Source: Ridgeia piscesae (Eukaryota; Annelida; Polychaeta; Sabellida; Siboglinidae). Taken from it: DNA of 64,000 nucleotides. Of the stretch, positions 48,671 to 59,944 are shown one piece after another (within the stretch, counting starts at the first letter, position 1; the number at the start of each line of letters is the position of its first letter). The notes below the pieces were generated by a model. The model saw only the letters and a list, made by a program, of their open reading frames with translations. It ran no database searches and was not told the DNA's origin. The position numbers were made by a program, and so were the translations under genes. The stretch covers positions 1 to 64,000 of the forward strand of contig JAODUO010000884.1 in NCBI GenBank assembly GCA_025642075.2, read 5' to 3'.

Positions 48671-48781
48671 CCTGGCATGCTTGCAAAACGCGTCCATGCA
48701 GAAACGGTGCTACATGCGTTGACATTCCGGATGGCTACCGCTGCACTTGCAAGAACAATTACGCTGGGAAACACTGTGAAT
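48671..48781 (+). CDS. EGF-like domain exon
   Basis: Acceptor CTTGTACAG, donor GAAT|GTAAGC; 111 bp, phase 1-1. Encodes WHACKTRPCRNGATCVDIPD then GYRCTCKNNYAGKHCE: six Cys in the C-x4-C-x5-C-x8-C-x-C-x8-C spacing of an EGF module. Lies between the two F-type lectin domains. Calcium-binding D-x-D/N-E at the start is absent. The 111-bp ORF is too short for default gene callers. Confidence 0.92.
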
Positions 48782-49435
48782 GTAAGCTTGATATGTAATT
48801 GTAAGGCGTGCACATGCATACACAAGCACACACTCAAAAGAACATATGCAGCATCCAAGTCGAATACCATACACCAGATCGCATTCATTATAGGATAATA
48901 CAGATCAATACTAGTAAGATATTTATTGTTGCTAATTAAAATGGCAATGATACAGCTGTTTAAAATACAGTAATATCCATAATAATAATGCTGACATCAT
49001 CATCGTGTAAAATCTGACATTTATAATTTCTGATAAAACATTCACATTAGCCATGGTTATGTCGACAAATCACACAACCAGACACGGCCTATATCATTCG
49101 CTAACATGACATGCCTATTGTCGCATTCATTTAAAAGTTGACGATAGTTTGCGTTACAAATGGGTAACGGATTTCTAATGGATGCGTTAGCTACACAGCG
49201 TATTATCAGTGAAGAGTGATTTATAGCTTGATTTATGAATTTGAAGAATATTTGTTTTAAACTCACCAATAAAGGCAAATTATACGACAATAGTGCCATA
49301 ACATTGCCGTGTGTAGGAGGTGCTAGCCTTCACAACTTTCTAAGCAGTTTTTGCCATGCAGTGCAAACGGTACCAATACTTTAACTATTGTGGGCTCCAT
49401 AATAAGAGGCGCAATATTGGTTGAACATCTAGCAC

Positions 49436-49640
49436 TGAGTGAGTGAGTGTTGTGGTCGTGGGTTCGGGTGTGTGTGGTGGGTGGGTGTGTTGTTGTTGCG
49501 GTGACGTGCGTCGCGGTGGTGTGGTCGCTGGCTGTCGCTGGCCGTGGTGCGTGGTGGTGCGAGTGGTGTCGTCGGTGTGCGCGTGGTGTGGTGGTGAGTG
49601 GGGTGGTGGTGGTGGTGTGTGCAGTGTGTAAGTGGTGATA
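49436..49640. repeat. GTG-rich low-complexity stretch
   Basis: Strand-asymmetric GT/GTGG sequence; its complement is CAC-rich and opens spurious ORFs rich in Thr, His and Pro. No domain. Confidence 0.7.
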
Positions 49641-49895
49641 GTGGTGAGTGATGTGTTGAGGAGTGAGAATGAGTATGTGATGTAGCTGAGATAGGAATGT
49701 GAGTATGAATCTATATACAACACTGCATGTGTGTTTGTCAATTGTGTATATAATTGTATACTTTATTAACTTTTGTCTAGTTTGAGAAGGGCATGACAAT
49801 TTATAAGTATGTGATTTCAGTATTGTCCTTTCAGGAGCCGTAGCGCACCACACTGTGCATGTATTACGTATGTTCGTCTGTTGTTGTTGTCGTTG

Positions 49896-50292
49896 TTGTT
49901 CGTTGTTCGTTCGTTCGTTCGTTCGTTCGTTCGTTCGTTCGTTCGTTCGTTCGTTCGTTCGTTCGTTCGTTCGTTCGTTCGTTCGTTCGTTCGTTCGTTC
50001 GTTCGTTCGTTCGTTCGTTCGTTCGTTCGTTCGTTCGTTCGTTCGTTCGTTCGTTCGTTCGTTCGTTCGTTCGTTCGTTTCGTTCGTTCGTTCGTTCGTT
50101 CGTTCGTTCGTTCGTTCGTTCGTCCGTTCTCGTTCGTTCGTCCGTCCGTCCGTCCGTCCGTCCGTCCGTCCGTCCGTCCGTCCGTCCGTCCGGCCGCCCG
50201 CCGCCCGCCGCCGCCCGACGTCCGTCCGTCCGTCCGCCGCCGCCGCCGCCCGCCCGCCCGCCCGCCCGCCCGCCCGCTCGCTCGCTCGCTCG
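49896..50292. repeat. Compound tetranucleotide array GTTC to GTCC to CCGC to CGCT
   Basis: About 50 copies of GTTC (49900-50120), about 13 of GTCC (50137-50190), GCCC/CCGC blocks interrupted by ACGTCCGTCC (50191-50270), and CGCT (50272-50292). Each step differs from the last by one base. Open in all frames; the long Arg-Ser-Phe-Val or Asn-Glu-Arg-Thr ORFs are not genes. Lies in an intron between two EGF exons. Confidence 0.95.
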
Positions 50293-50375
50293 TTCATTTT
50301 ATTTACATCTAGACAAAATCCAAAGAAGAGCCATGTGTCGAGATCACATCGTTTTTGTTTGATTTAATTACATAG

Positions 50376-50483
50376 TTGTCGATGGATGCAAGTCAAGTCC
50401 TTGCCCACATTCGGGTGTTTGCGAAGATGCCGAACCTCGTTATACCTGCGCCTGGAAAAATTATAAAATAAAATATCACCAGT
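50376..50483 (+). CDS. Degenerate EGF-like exon
   Basis: Acceptor TTAATTACATAG, donor CCAGT|GTGAGT; 108 bp, phase 1-1. Encodes VDGCKSSPCPHSGVCEDAEP then RYTCAWKNYKIKYHQ. The first four Cys fit EGF spacing, but the C-x-C pair reads C-A-W (TGG for TGY) and the last Cys would fall in the donor. The module has therefore lost one disulphide partner and possibly two. If a downstream donor is used (GTATAA), the last Cys is kept but the frame to the next exon is wrong. Confidence 0.7.
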
Positions 50484-50584
50484 GTGAGTATAATTGTTGT
50501 TAAACATGTACTCAAATAAATAATTTTGATTATACATAAATATATACATAGGAACATACACAAATGAATACATACACAATACGC

Positions 50585-50701
50585 ATAGCTACTACGTACA
50601 CACATACCTACCTACGTACGTATGTATGTACATATGCATGTATTTATGTATGAATGTATGCGTGTACGCTGCATGTGTATGCGCATGTATGTATAAAATT
50701 T

Positions 50702-50756
<55 letters not shown>

Positions 50757-50950
50757 CATGTACACACACAGTGTACGCGCATAGGTATATAAATACATAC
50801 ATGCCTATATACATGCATATATGCATATATACGTAGGTAGGTAGTAGGTAGGTATGTGTGTACGTAGGCATGTAAATGTGTAGGTATGTATTCATGTATG
50901 ATGTACATACAAACAAGTACAGACATACGTACGTAGACAGATACATACTA
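50585..50950. repeat. Degenerate GTAT/CATA tract around (TA)n
   Basis: TA run at about 50703-50753 flanked on both sides by imperfect tetranucleotides (ACGT/GTAT, ACAT). ORFs here are low complexity. Confidence 0.85.
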
Positions 50951-50959
50951 ACTTACATA

Positions 50960-51345
50960 CGTAACTGAGAAGCTAGAAGTCGAAATTCGAGAGGGACAGA
51001 AGGAGGCAGCAAGAGAAGCCGAAATGGAGAGGGGGAACTCCGCGAGAAGGAGGCGGCAACAGAGGCTTAACTGCGAAAAAAGGAGGCGCCAAGAACGGCA
51101 GAATTCAGGAGGAGGTGGCAAGAGAAGTTGTATTCCGAGAGAAGGAGGTGACAAGAGAGGCTGAACTCCGAGAGAAGGAGGCGGCAAGAAACGTTGAACT
51201 CCGTAAGATGGAGGTAAGGGAGACTGAACTCAGGGAGAAGGAGGCGTAAGAGAGGCGGAATTCAGAGAGAATGAGGCAGTAAGACAAGCCGAAGTGGAGA
51301 AGGAGAAGGGATGAGTCCATAAGAAAGTGCATTGTTTCGGCAAAG
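50960..51345 (+). pseudogene. Gag-like coiled-coil repeat of an LTR element
   Basis: Purine-rich imperfect repeat encoding REAELREKEA-type units (for example EVTREAELREKEAARNVELR), with an Arg/Glu heptad-like pattern predicting coiled coil. It stands immediately upstream of integrase fragments on the same strand, so it is probably the gag of that element. One TAA interrupts the frame at about 51248. Confidence 0.5.
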
Positions 51346-51499
51346 GCAAATAAAGGATAGCCTAACGGCGGTAATCTAGCCAATGTGTTCACAATATGGG
51401 GCTCTGTGTCGGTTGTACCGGAAAGAGGAAGGCGATGAGACCGTGAAACAACTTGTATTCCCCGAGTCGTTCGTAGTCAAGTTACGAAGTTAGGACACT

Positions 51500-52115
51500 A
51501 AACACATAATGTCAGGACATCGGCGAATTAACAAGTCCTTTACAGGCCCCGCCTTAACGTCTACTGGCCAGGAATCGTGGGAGATGTTAATATGTTTTAC
51601 CAGCCATGCGATATTTGTCAGTGGCTAGTTAGTCGAGGCAATTTCCCTAAGGCCCAAATGTACAAATGACAATCGTTGTAAACACGCTGTGGCCAATGGA
51701 TTAGTAGAGAAATGGAATGGCACCTTCAAGCACATGCTGAAGCGCATTTGCTCGGAACGACTCTGATATTGGGATCATAACCTAGAGCCCTTCATGTTTA
51801 CCATCCGTGAAGCACATCAGGAGAGCATAACATTCTCCCCTTTTGAAACACTATATGGGATCAACTTGGAAATGGCTACGGAGAACCTTAGGAATTCCCA
51901 AGAACGCTATATGGAACACTATGATCGGAAGGCCAAAGTGTGATACTTAGTAGTAGGAAAAAACTTAATTTGTATCCACACCTTGCTGAACAAATTGCTC
52001 GTACAGTGGAAGGGTCAGTACGAAGTAATTAATTTATTGGTGATAAACGATTGTCGGGTAAAGATCGGAAATAATCGCAAACTGTTCCATATCAATTATG
52101 ATGAAAAGGAGTGAT
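51500..52115 (+). pseudogene. LTR retroelement integrase fragment
   Basis: NVYWPGIVGDVNMFYQPCDI then CQWLVSRGNFPKAQM is the H2C2 finger region of integrase. The core up to the second Asp is missing; ANGLVEKWNGTFKHMLKRIC contains the third catalytic position (Glu of V-E-K-x-N). TIREAHQESITFSPFETLYG and the C-terminal QWKGQYEVIN...IGNNRKLFHINYDEKE follow, the latter like the end of integrases in gypsy-type elements. Stops present. Confidence 0.82.
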
Positions 52116-52119
52116 ATCT

Positions 52120-52494
52120 GGACGCTAGGATTAGGTGCTGTTGTCGATGAACAACCATAATGTGAGGATGATGAGGATTACCCCATTCGACAGAGGGAGA
52201 AAAGTATTGGAGACGTTAAGGTATATGATAGTCTATCACCCTAACAGAAGCGAGTTAATCAATTATTGGAAGTATGTCATTCCATCTTTTCAAGCACACC
52301 GGGAGAAAGCAGCTTTTTAACTCTCTCCATAGGGTTAAATTACCCAACTACCGTGCGAAGTTAGCCAAGTTAGGAGTAGTGAAACAGGAGGTTACATCTT
52401 ACTCATGGCCGTTGTTGTGTGTTCGTAAGTATGATTCCTCGTACAGACTAGTGATATGTTTCTGACAGTTGGACAAGGTTACTGCCTATGTCCA
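52120..52494 (+). pseudogene. RT N-terminus downstream of integrase (Gmr1-like order)
   Basis: About 150 bp after the integrase end, the same strand reads AKLGVVKQEVTSYSWPLLCV and RKYDSSYRLVICF then QLDKVT. This corresponds to the start of gypsy RT (G-I-I-x-x-S-x-S-x-W-x-x-P...K-x-D-G-S-Y-R-x-C-x-D-x-R-x-L-N-x-V-T). The element is cut at 52494 by an inverted L2-like LINE end. An IN-RT order is known in Gmr1-like elements. Confidence 0.65.
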
Positions 52495-52838
52495 ATCCTT
52501 CTTATGCACCAATATATTGAAGATTAAGCTCAGTCGTGCGACAAAAACCAAGGGATTAAGCAATCTTGTAAACAATGCGCGAGTCGTCGATGGATGGATG
52601 AAAGTGCTAGCAAGTTAAGGAGGATAGCCAGGATTAAAGATATAGGGATTTAGTCGCTGGCTAAATGAAATATTTGTTCTAATTTAACGCTGGCAGGATG
52701 AGACTTCTTCACAGTTGGTGCAGCAATCGAGAAATGTCGGGTTTCAGCTTTCGTTTTCACCCGAAGAATGTAAAGAAGGTTACTGATGGCTGATCGTAGA
52801 TGTCTGGGATTTTTTGCTGAAGTGAGCGTCGGATTCAA
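52495..52838 (-). pseudogene. Second copy of the CR1/L2-like LINE 3' end
   Basis: Matches 48181-48530 in inverted orientation: KNPRHLRSAISNLLYILRVK, TKAETRHFSIAAPT and the 3' UTR segment CTTGGTTTTTGTCGC...ACTGAGCTTAATCTTC, ending CATAAGAAG. It is a 5'-truncated insertion, only about 345 bp long. Confidence 0.88.
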
Positions 52839-52980
52839 ACAATATGTATATATATATATGGTGTATATACACTGTATATTTATGCATACGTATAAATATA
52901 CACATGTTTAGTTGTGTTGATGTACACACACGCGCGCGCGCGAACACATACACGCACACATGTTATTCTGTTTTCAACAG

Positions 52981-53202
52981 CCTTTGGGACAAACTTCGCA
53001 CGTCACGGTGTGGCTACACATTCATCAACTCACGAGAAGGCTTTCGCTAATAAAGCCATAGATGGGACTGTAACTGGTAACTATTGGGCCCACAGCTGTT
53101 CGCACACTAGGACTCCCAACAATAACCCTTGGTGGAAGGTCACGTTCAAACACAACGTTCTTGTGACGGAAGTCGTCTTATCAAATCGTGCTGATTGTTG
53201 TG
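52981..53202 (+). CDS. F-type lectin domain 2, first half exon
   Basis: Acceptor CTGTTTTCAACAG, donor GTG|GTAAGT; 222 bp, phase 1-1. Encodes TNFARHGVATHSSTHEKAFA, NKAIDGT, YWAHSCSHTRT, NNPWWKVTF and LSNRADCC. The His-to-Arg spacing is 27 instead of 26 because of an extra Asn, and R-A-D-C-C-G plus Y-R from the next exon completes R-x-D-x4-R. The reading frame continues open into the intron (to 53576), which is not coding. Confidence 0.93.
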
Positions 53203-54228
53203 GTAAGTGTTTAAACGGTGTGGTAGTTGTCAATAACTGTATCTACATGTATTGTATGTTATGGTTAGTAGGGAGGGGCGTTAAGCATAACCTTATTTTA
53301 GATGTAATTGTAGTAATTAGTTACGTTGATGTGACTGGTGCGAACCACAAGGTGGAGATAAGAAAGCGGGCTGTTGAAAATAAACGATCATGCCTGATCA
53401 GTCTACACATTTTTCGTAGACACAAAATGTCATGTCCAAATGTCATAACAGAAATTGTGTTTTGGAAATACTGGGTCACTAAAACAATGCTAATAATTAT
53501 ATTCACATTCTGGAAGACGCATAATTATAGTTTCAATAGCAACATGAAATCTGACGTGAAACAATTACGCCGCTAATAAGTCGTTCACATAGACCGTCTC
53601 AAGGGATTTTGATAAGTGATTTACACCTGTTACACGTGTCACACCTGAATATCAGACAAACCTTAATTAAATTGATCATAGCGAACGTGTGAAAAACGCT
53701 TACACGTCAAGTTTAAAAAAAAACTAGACCATCATGTTTACTACTCTCTCTATGAATATAATATTTACACACATCCTCCATGTTGTGGCGGTTGCAGAAC
53801 AACTATTAAAATAAAAGTGAATATTAATATATTCAACAATTTGAATTTGTGGAAGACTTAATTCGTTTGTTGCAGCAAGAAACATATTATAATTATCATA
53901 ATACGATATATCATGTTCCTACGCTTTGTGGTGATTTGTCTGGGAAGAAAATTCACGGTACAGCTTAATCACTTCACTGCAGTAGCAGGTGGCGCTGGTA
54001 GATAGTGGATAAAAAGAAATCTTCAAAGCCTCCCAGGCATAAACAGACAGTTACATAAGAAGTGACTACTAAAATGAGGATTGTATACTCTGCAATAAAG
54101 GCAATAATAACACGAAGAATCACACTCATATAGCGCCATAAATATGATAAAAGCCATTCGGAGGCGCTGTGAGCACATACATATGTCATCATCATTATGC
54201 TGTCGGTCGTGATGCGACAAATAATCCA
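53203..54228. other. Intron, no further gene
   Basis: Only the read-through of the preceding exon frame and AT-rich sequence. Confidence 0.4.
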
Positions 54229-55900
54229 TCACTTGACTATTGCTCTCCATTTATCTCTTTGCTGTGAGAGTGATGTCCACGAGTCGGTCTTTATGTCTCT
54301 CAGCTTCAGGTTTCTCTTGATGGTATCCTTGAACCGGAGACGAGGGCGCCCTCTCTTTCTGTGACCAGAAGACAGTTGAGAGTAGAGAATCTGCTTTGGT
54401 AGCCTGTCTGGTGACATCCTCATGAGGTGTCCAGTCCACCGTAGATTCGTTCTGATCAGAAGATTTTCAATAGATGGCAGCCCTGTCTGTTCGAGTATGT
54501 CCATCTAAGTTATCGTCATAGATGTCGCATCATGAAGGCATGCTGCTTTTTCACCTGTCGTCTGTACACTGTCCAGGCCTATGCTCCGTATAGTAGGGTG
54601 GACTGCACGATTGCACGGTATATCTTGCCTTTAACACGCATGGACACATGGTGGTTGTTCCAGAGTCTGGCGTAGTCGGCCAAATAATGCACTAGCCTTG
54701 GTCATCCTCCTCTGTATTTCATCGTCAATGCCTGCTATGGAAAAAGAGATGTTCCACTATAGTTCCCACAGTATGTTTGGTCACCTTTCTTGTAGATGGT
54801 TATAATGCTGGCATCCTTCCATGCTTGTGGTACAGATCCACCTCCCAAACATTGGTGATTAGTTGGTGCAGTCTGCTGAACAGATTGTCTCCTCCGTGCT
54901 TCCATACTTCAGCAGGAATTCCATATCCCCAAGGTGCTTTGCCATCTTCAAGGCCGGCGATTGCTCTAGCCATCTCAGCCATGGTTGGAATCTCATCGAG
55001 GTTTATCTTGGTAATGCACTGCGGGATGTTGTCCAGAGCTTCGTGATCTATATCGCCAGGGACGTTGAATAGCTTCTGGAAGTGTTCACTCCATCTTTCC
55101 ACAAGTCTCTTGCTATCAGAGAAGGTCTCCATTCCATCTGCTGATTTCATTTGAACAGGTCCCTTCTTCTTCGTTCAACACACTTACTTTAGTCTATTGT
55201 AGAAGCCCTGTGTCGTTTCATTCAGCATCTCTGCAGCTCCACTGTCTTCCTTTCCCACCAGTCTGACTTCAGTACACGGGTGCGTTTTTGTAGCAGTCTG
55301 CAGGCATCTTTGTATGCTGCAGTGGTGGATCTAATGCTCCTGGTTTGCAACACTCTCTGGTGGGCTTGGTCTCTTCTGCTTATAAGAGTCTGTAGCTCCT
55401 TGTCGTTGGAGTCCTGGTGTTTTCTGTCTGGCTTGCCAAGATATGTCTTGGCTGTGTTGTATACGACCTGCTGCAGAGCTGCCCACTCCTCGTCTGGTGT
55501 TGAGCTTATCTTCTCCTCCCACCTGCTCTGTCACTTACTGGCCCTGTCTTTTCTGTCAGCTTTGTGACGATATCCTTTTTGATAGCAAAGCCCACTCCGG
55601 CCTCCTTTCTTTCTCCTTCGGGTTTGCCACTCCAGAAGAAAGAGTATTCGTTGAGACTACCAGACTCTGGAACCTTGTTTCACATAGAGAGGCGATGTCG
55701 ATGTTGTATTTGGCAAGTTCCATTGCTACTAGTGTCGTACGTCTTTCTGGTCGGTCAGCTGCTTCTCGGTCGAGGAGAGTCCTGACGTTCCATTGTGCAA
55801 TTGTCAGTAGTTTCTTCTTCCTAGCTGATTTTCCACTGTCGACGGAAGATGAGGTCGAGCAGCGCGGTCCTTATAACCCGGGCGACGGCCGATCCTGTAT
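54229..55900 (-). pseudogene. RTE-like LINE with two internal deletions
   Basis: Reading down from 55860: endonuclease start LLTIAQWNVRTLLDREAADR, MELAKYNIDIASLCETRFQ, EAGVGFAIKKDIV, then the endonuclease centre is missing; the linker ISSTPDEEWAALQQVVYNTA...YLGKPDRKHQDS follows. 54800-55150 gives the region before RT: SADGMETFSDSK, AIAGLEDGKAP, GIPAEVWKHGG, LHQLITNVW. RT motifs A-C are missing. 54229-54504 encodes the C-terminus, QTGLPSIENLLIRTNLRWTG, HLMRMSPDRLPKQI and KRGRPRLRFKD. Both catalytic cores have thus been removed while both ends persist. Confidence 0.88.
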
Positions 55901-55981
55901 GGTATTTCGTGCAGTTGTACATTTCATGGAAGCTGCCAGCAAAAAGATTTGAAGAGCTGCTGGCTTCTGCAAGTTACTAGA

Positions 55982-56199
<218 letters not shown>

Positions 56200-56735
56200 G
56201 AGCAAATAGAGGTCTCACACCGGCAAGTACATGTCAAAACAAGCGCAAACTATTTGTCCCTGCAGTGGCTGGTCGAGAGATGTTGGGAGTTCCATACACC
56301 AACCGCCCTTGATGCTGCCACAGTGACATGGTTTTCTGGTTAGGGTTTGCTCCCTTAGCCTCCGGTTCTGTCAAGAACCTGTACCACAAAAGTCAGTGGT
56401 TTACAACTATGCATGGCAGGGGCGTCAAACTCTCTGAGGTATTGCAATACCTGAGGTACTGCAACACCTGCATACCTACATATGCAGAATATCAGTAAGC
56501 TACGTAAACTTGATATTGTTAAATTTATTAAAGTAAATGACAATACATAAAATATGTATAAACAAAAACAATAGTAATTATTGATAAATAAATACGTTAC
56601 AGCTAAATATGATCATTACAATAAAGGAAAGTACTGTATTGATAATACATGAATAAAAAACATAGTGTAACAATTGTTTAAAAACAAGTCATATTCAAGA
56701 TGATAAATAGGTAAAATAAATTAAATAACCGGACT
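56200..56735. other. Intron spacer
   Basis: No ORF of note; AT-rich. Confidence 0.4.
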
Positions 56736-57110
56736 CAGCCCGAAATAGATGAGTGTTAACAGTCTTTTAAATGTCACGAGGCAACAGGTTTTCTGTATCT
56801 CAATTGGAAGAGAATTCCCCAATTGTGGAGCAGATATCGAGAAAGGTATGTTGCCGTATCGGCTGCGAGATGTCGGCACGTACAGGATTCTTTATCGAGT
56901 AGATAAGAGATGTAAGGTGGCACCAGTCCATGTTGTAAACGAAATGCCAGTAGCCGGATAGAATACTGAACGCGTTGTTTCATGGGAAGCCAGTGCAGGT
57001 TTATGAGTAGAGGTGTGATATGTTCCCATCTTTGGCAGTGGATCACTAACCGAGCGACAGCGTGTTGCACTCTTTATAAGTTGAACATTGGGCAGTCTTG
57101 AAGATCATAT
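56736..57110 (-). pseudogene. CR1/L2-like LINE C-terminal fragment
   Basis: Minus-strand ORF 56774-57070: AVARLVIHCQRWEHITPLLI, NLHWLPMKQRVQYSIRLLAF and GLVPPYISYLL, the segment after the RT core in CR1/L2 LINEs. It is a different copy from those at 46.6 and 52.5 kb, with clearly different sequence. Confidence 0.82.
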
Positions 57111-57516
57111 AGGCGACGGTTCGCATAGTTAATTCTCGATATGTCAAGATAATATAACAGGCGGACTGCGGCTTTCTGTGTGAGACATGATCGGATCGAC
57201 CCATGTTAGATGATAGTGCTGAAGTTGACCAAACAAATCTAAATCCAACCAGAGTGATGACATACGACGTACATTTGAAACATTTTAGAAGGCAGTTACT
57301 ATCACATTTCAGAACTATTTCATAGTGTAATACTTCTTTGTTTTGCCAGAAAGCTCGTTATGACTTACGTATGTTGTGTGTCTGTGCGTGTGAGTATGCC
57401 GTCAGAGGATAGCCTAAGACACCACTACACGAATATGGAAGTACACATTTTATATTGTTTACGCAGTGGTGCAAACTATCTTATCATTTCGTAACGCTAC
57501 ATTTCTTTTGCACCAG

Positions 57517-57714
57517 GTTATCGCCTGCGAGGATTCACCATCACCGTTGGTGGACACAACGGAAAGAAGTGTGGATCGGACGACAATGCTGTTTTACAAG
57601 GGCAGACGAAATCATTCGGATGTCAACCAAACGCCATAGGAAAGACGCTGATGATCAACAGAACAGGCAAAAACAAAGTTATCACTCTGTGTGAAGTGCA
57701 AGTCTATGGGTCAG
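57517..57714 (+). CDS. F-type lectin domain 2, second half exon
   Basis: Acceptor TTCTTTTGCACCAG, donor TCAG|GTATGG; 198 bp, phase 1-1. Encodes YRLRGFTITVGGHNGKKCGS, GQTKSFGCQPNAIGKTLMIN and VITLCEVQVYG. Homologous throughout to exon 45659, with slightly shorter loop. The leading Y-R completes the fucose motif begun in exon 52981. Confidence 0.92.
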
Positions 57715-58072
57715 GTATGGTTATTTATAAGACGATTTCACAGTGAATTAAGGATTGGTATGTCAGCTAGATTGGACATTTCTTAAACATACCTGTTTTA
57801 TATCCATGTTTTAAAGTAGAGCTGACTGAGTAAAACAATAATTATATTGAAAGTGTTTCTGCCGGACCTCCTTTTCCATTGTAACAAACAAAATGGCCGT
57901 CATCTGTGGCATATTTGAAAAACAGCACTCAGAACTAAACTGATGTAGGGATCTAGATTTGATGTGATATTATCCATGATCCTTATAAATTACATTTAAA
58001 TTTGTTTTCATTTAGAATTTAATAAACATAATGATGTTACAGTAACTAAAAAATGTCGGCACCTTTTTTTAG

Positions 58073-58179
58073 ATTACTACAAAGATGAAATATCAACCCA
58101 AAATGGTTTTACGAATAAGAATTGTGGTGAACATGTTGGAGAACACAACAATCCAAACCAGTTGGCTCTATCATTGTAG
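58073..58179 (+). CDS. Candidate terminal exon (alternative 1)
   Basis: Strong acceptor (CACCTTTTTTTAG). In phase 1 it is open for 34 codons (YYKDEISTQNGFTNKNCGEH then VGEHNNPNQLALSL) to TAG. An AATAAA lies about 105 bp downstream. No domain. Confidence 0.3.
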
Positions 58180-58608
58180 TAATTGAGTGTTGTAAGTTTA
58201 TGTTGCTAAAATGCAATTTATGTAAATATCCATCAAAGAGTGTATAACAGCATCGACTAATTGAAAAAACCACGTCTCATACACGAATAAAAGTGATTTT
58301 GAGATAAATGACTGTTATAACATGTATTTTCTAATAGACGACAGACCACATTTCCCGCGCTACACGACGTCACATGTGGTGACAATGCACAGTGAAAGTG
58401 AAAAATGAATGGCTGACATATCGATAGATACAGACCTGTGCTGTAAAACCAACTGACTCTCGTTCATTTCCAATCAGAGAGGCAAGCAAATTTAAGCAAA
58501 TTGTCAACATATCACACAATATTAGATGCTATTTACAAATGTGTGGAGTTTAATACATTTGCGATATATGTCGTACAGTTGCCTTGGTTCTTTTTTCTGT
58601 ATCAACAG

Positions 58609-58751
58609 TTGATCCCGCGCCAGTTATGAATGTTACAATTCTCGATGTCCAATTTATTAACCCGACCTCCAATCGGTATAGATTACACACTGCTCTTAAT
58701 GACCTAGAACGACATCAACCTCTATACCTGAATCAACAATCTTATCTGTGA
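58609..58751 (+). CDS. Candidate terminal exon (alternative 2)
   Basis: Acceptor TTTTCTGTATCAACAG; in phase 1 it reads DPAPVMNVTILDVQFINP then TSNRYRLHTAL... to a TGA at 58749-58751. The D-P-A-P-V-x-N-V-T start resembles the first strand of a fibronectin-III or related beta-sandwich, but the rest does not continue one. A GTATAG donor at 58675 is another possibility, in which case the gene continues. Confidence 0.35.
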
Positions 58752-59030
58752 GACAGTTGAATTCTAAAAGGGCCCAAACTCCATCAGTCAAAATTGTGTA
58801 GGAGGACTTTTTTCTAATTATATTTCTGAATATGTAATTTCCACAATATGTTGTATTTTGTATGTGTAGAGTATTGTTGGCAGTATTCTAGAACAGACTT
58901 GTAGTAAAGTTGTGGAATTGGGCCCTTTTAGAATTCACCAACCTCTTTTAATGGTAATACCATAAGTATCTTCATTAAAATTGACATTTATTAAAAAATA
59001 ACACGGTTTACAATGTAATATGACACACAT

Positions 59031-59065
<35 letters not shown>

Positions 59066-59089
59066 CCACACGCACGCACACACACACAC

Positions 59090-59120
<31 letters not shown>

Positions 59121-59625
59121 TGCCAGGGCATTCTGTTCTTCAGAGCAGACTGACAAATACCGTTACAAATAATAAACAAATTTGGAGGCGATTTATGCTA
59201 ACGACAACGTAAATTCGCCTGGCACGGAAAGACGAACTATTGCAGAACTAAAAATAAGCCAATTGCTGTATGGCCTCAAATAATTCAATTCATAATAAGC
59301 AATTACAAAATAAAAATCATTCAACTAATTAGCTTCGGCTAAACAGTACGTTATCTTTCTTAATTCATTACCTCATCATACTGGACACATGGGCCGATTG
59401 CTAATCAATGTTGTAGCGCTGTTGTTCAGCATGTGTAGCCGCTGTCTCCCAGGATGAAGCCAAGTGGACTGGAAGTCGTCTCAGACAGATATCACCTAGC
59501 TACTACCAACTGAAAGCTCACACAGGCAAAGAATCGTAACGTGAGCGTTGGTGTCACTGAGCCCTTTCGTTCGGCAACAAAAACGCTGTCACCAACCACA
59601 TCGCTTAAATCCATGATGTCAGCAG
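58752..59625. other. Spacer with compound repeat
   Basis: GCAC repeats at 59029-59068 are followed by CA and CAGA units to about 59120. No gene seen. Confidence 0.5.
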
Positions 59626-59823
59626 TGTTACGTGACTCTGTCCAAGACATGCTGCCATCTAGCGAATGGTAGCGCAACTATAAAATAGAGTCGGTTGGAG
59701 ATCGTGCGTCAGATGCACATGGTTGACTGCTGGAGACGCTTGGTAGTAAATTAAATACAGTTGGAGTCCAGCCACGTAGTCGATTTATTATTATGGATAG
59801 TCGTGACCACCCGAAACGAAACA
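59626..59823 (+). repeat. 5' LTR of Ty3/Gypsy element 2
   Basis: Starts TGTTACGTGACTCTGTCC and ends ACCCGAAACGAAACA; matches 63609-63801 throughout (for example AAGACATGCTGCCATCTAGC, GGTAGTAAATTAAATACAG). Compared with the 3' copy it has a 5-6 bp insertion near the start and scattered substitutions. TGGTGGCAACGGTGG directly after it is the probable primer-binding site. Confidence 0.93.
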
Positions 59824-59944
59824 TGGTGGCAACGGTGGACGTGTGACAATTAGGTGCGTGAGAAACATGTATTTGTCACATTAATTGATGACCCACTAAT
59901 TATCGCTCACACACTGGCATTGTCGCCGAAGTGAGTTCGATCGT

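Noticed and set aside
49323..50367. ORFs of 118-324 codons rich in Arg-Ser-Phe-Val, Asn-Glu-Arg-Thr or Arg-Pro
   Set aside because: Read-through of tetranucleotide arrays and a GTG-rich stretch.
53203..53576. Extension of the ORF beyond lectin exon 52981-53202
   Set aside because: A consensus GTAAGT donor ends the exon at the same position as in the homologous exon; the extension has no homology.
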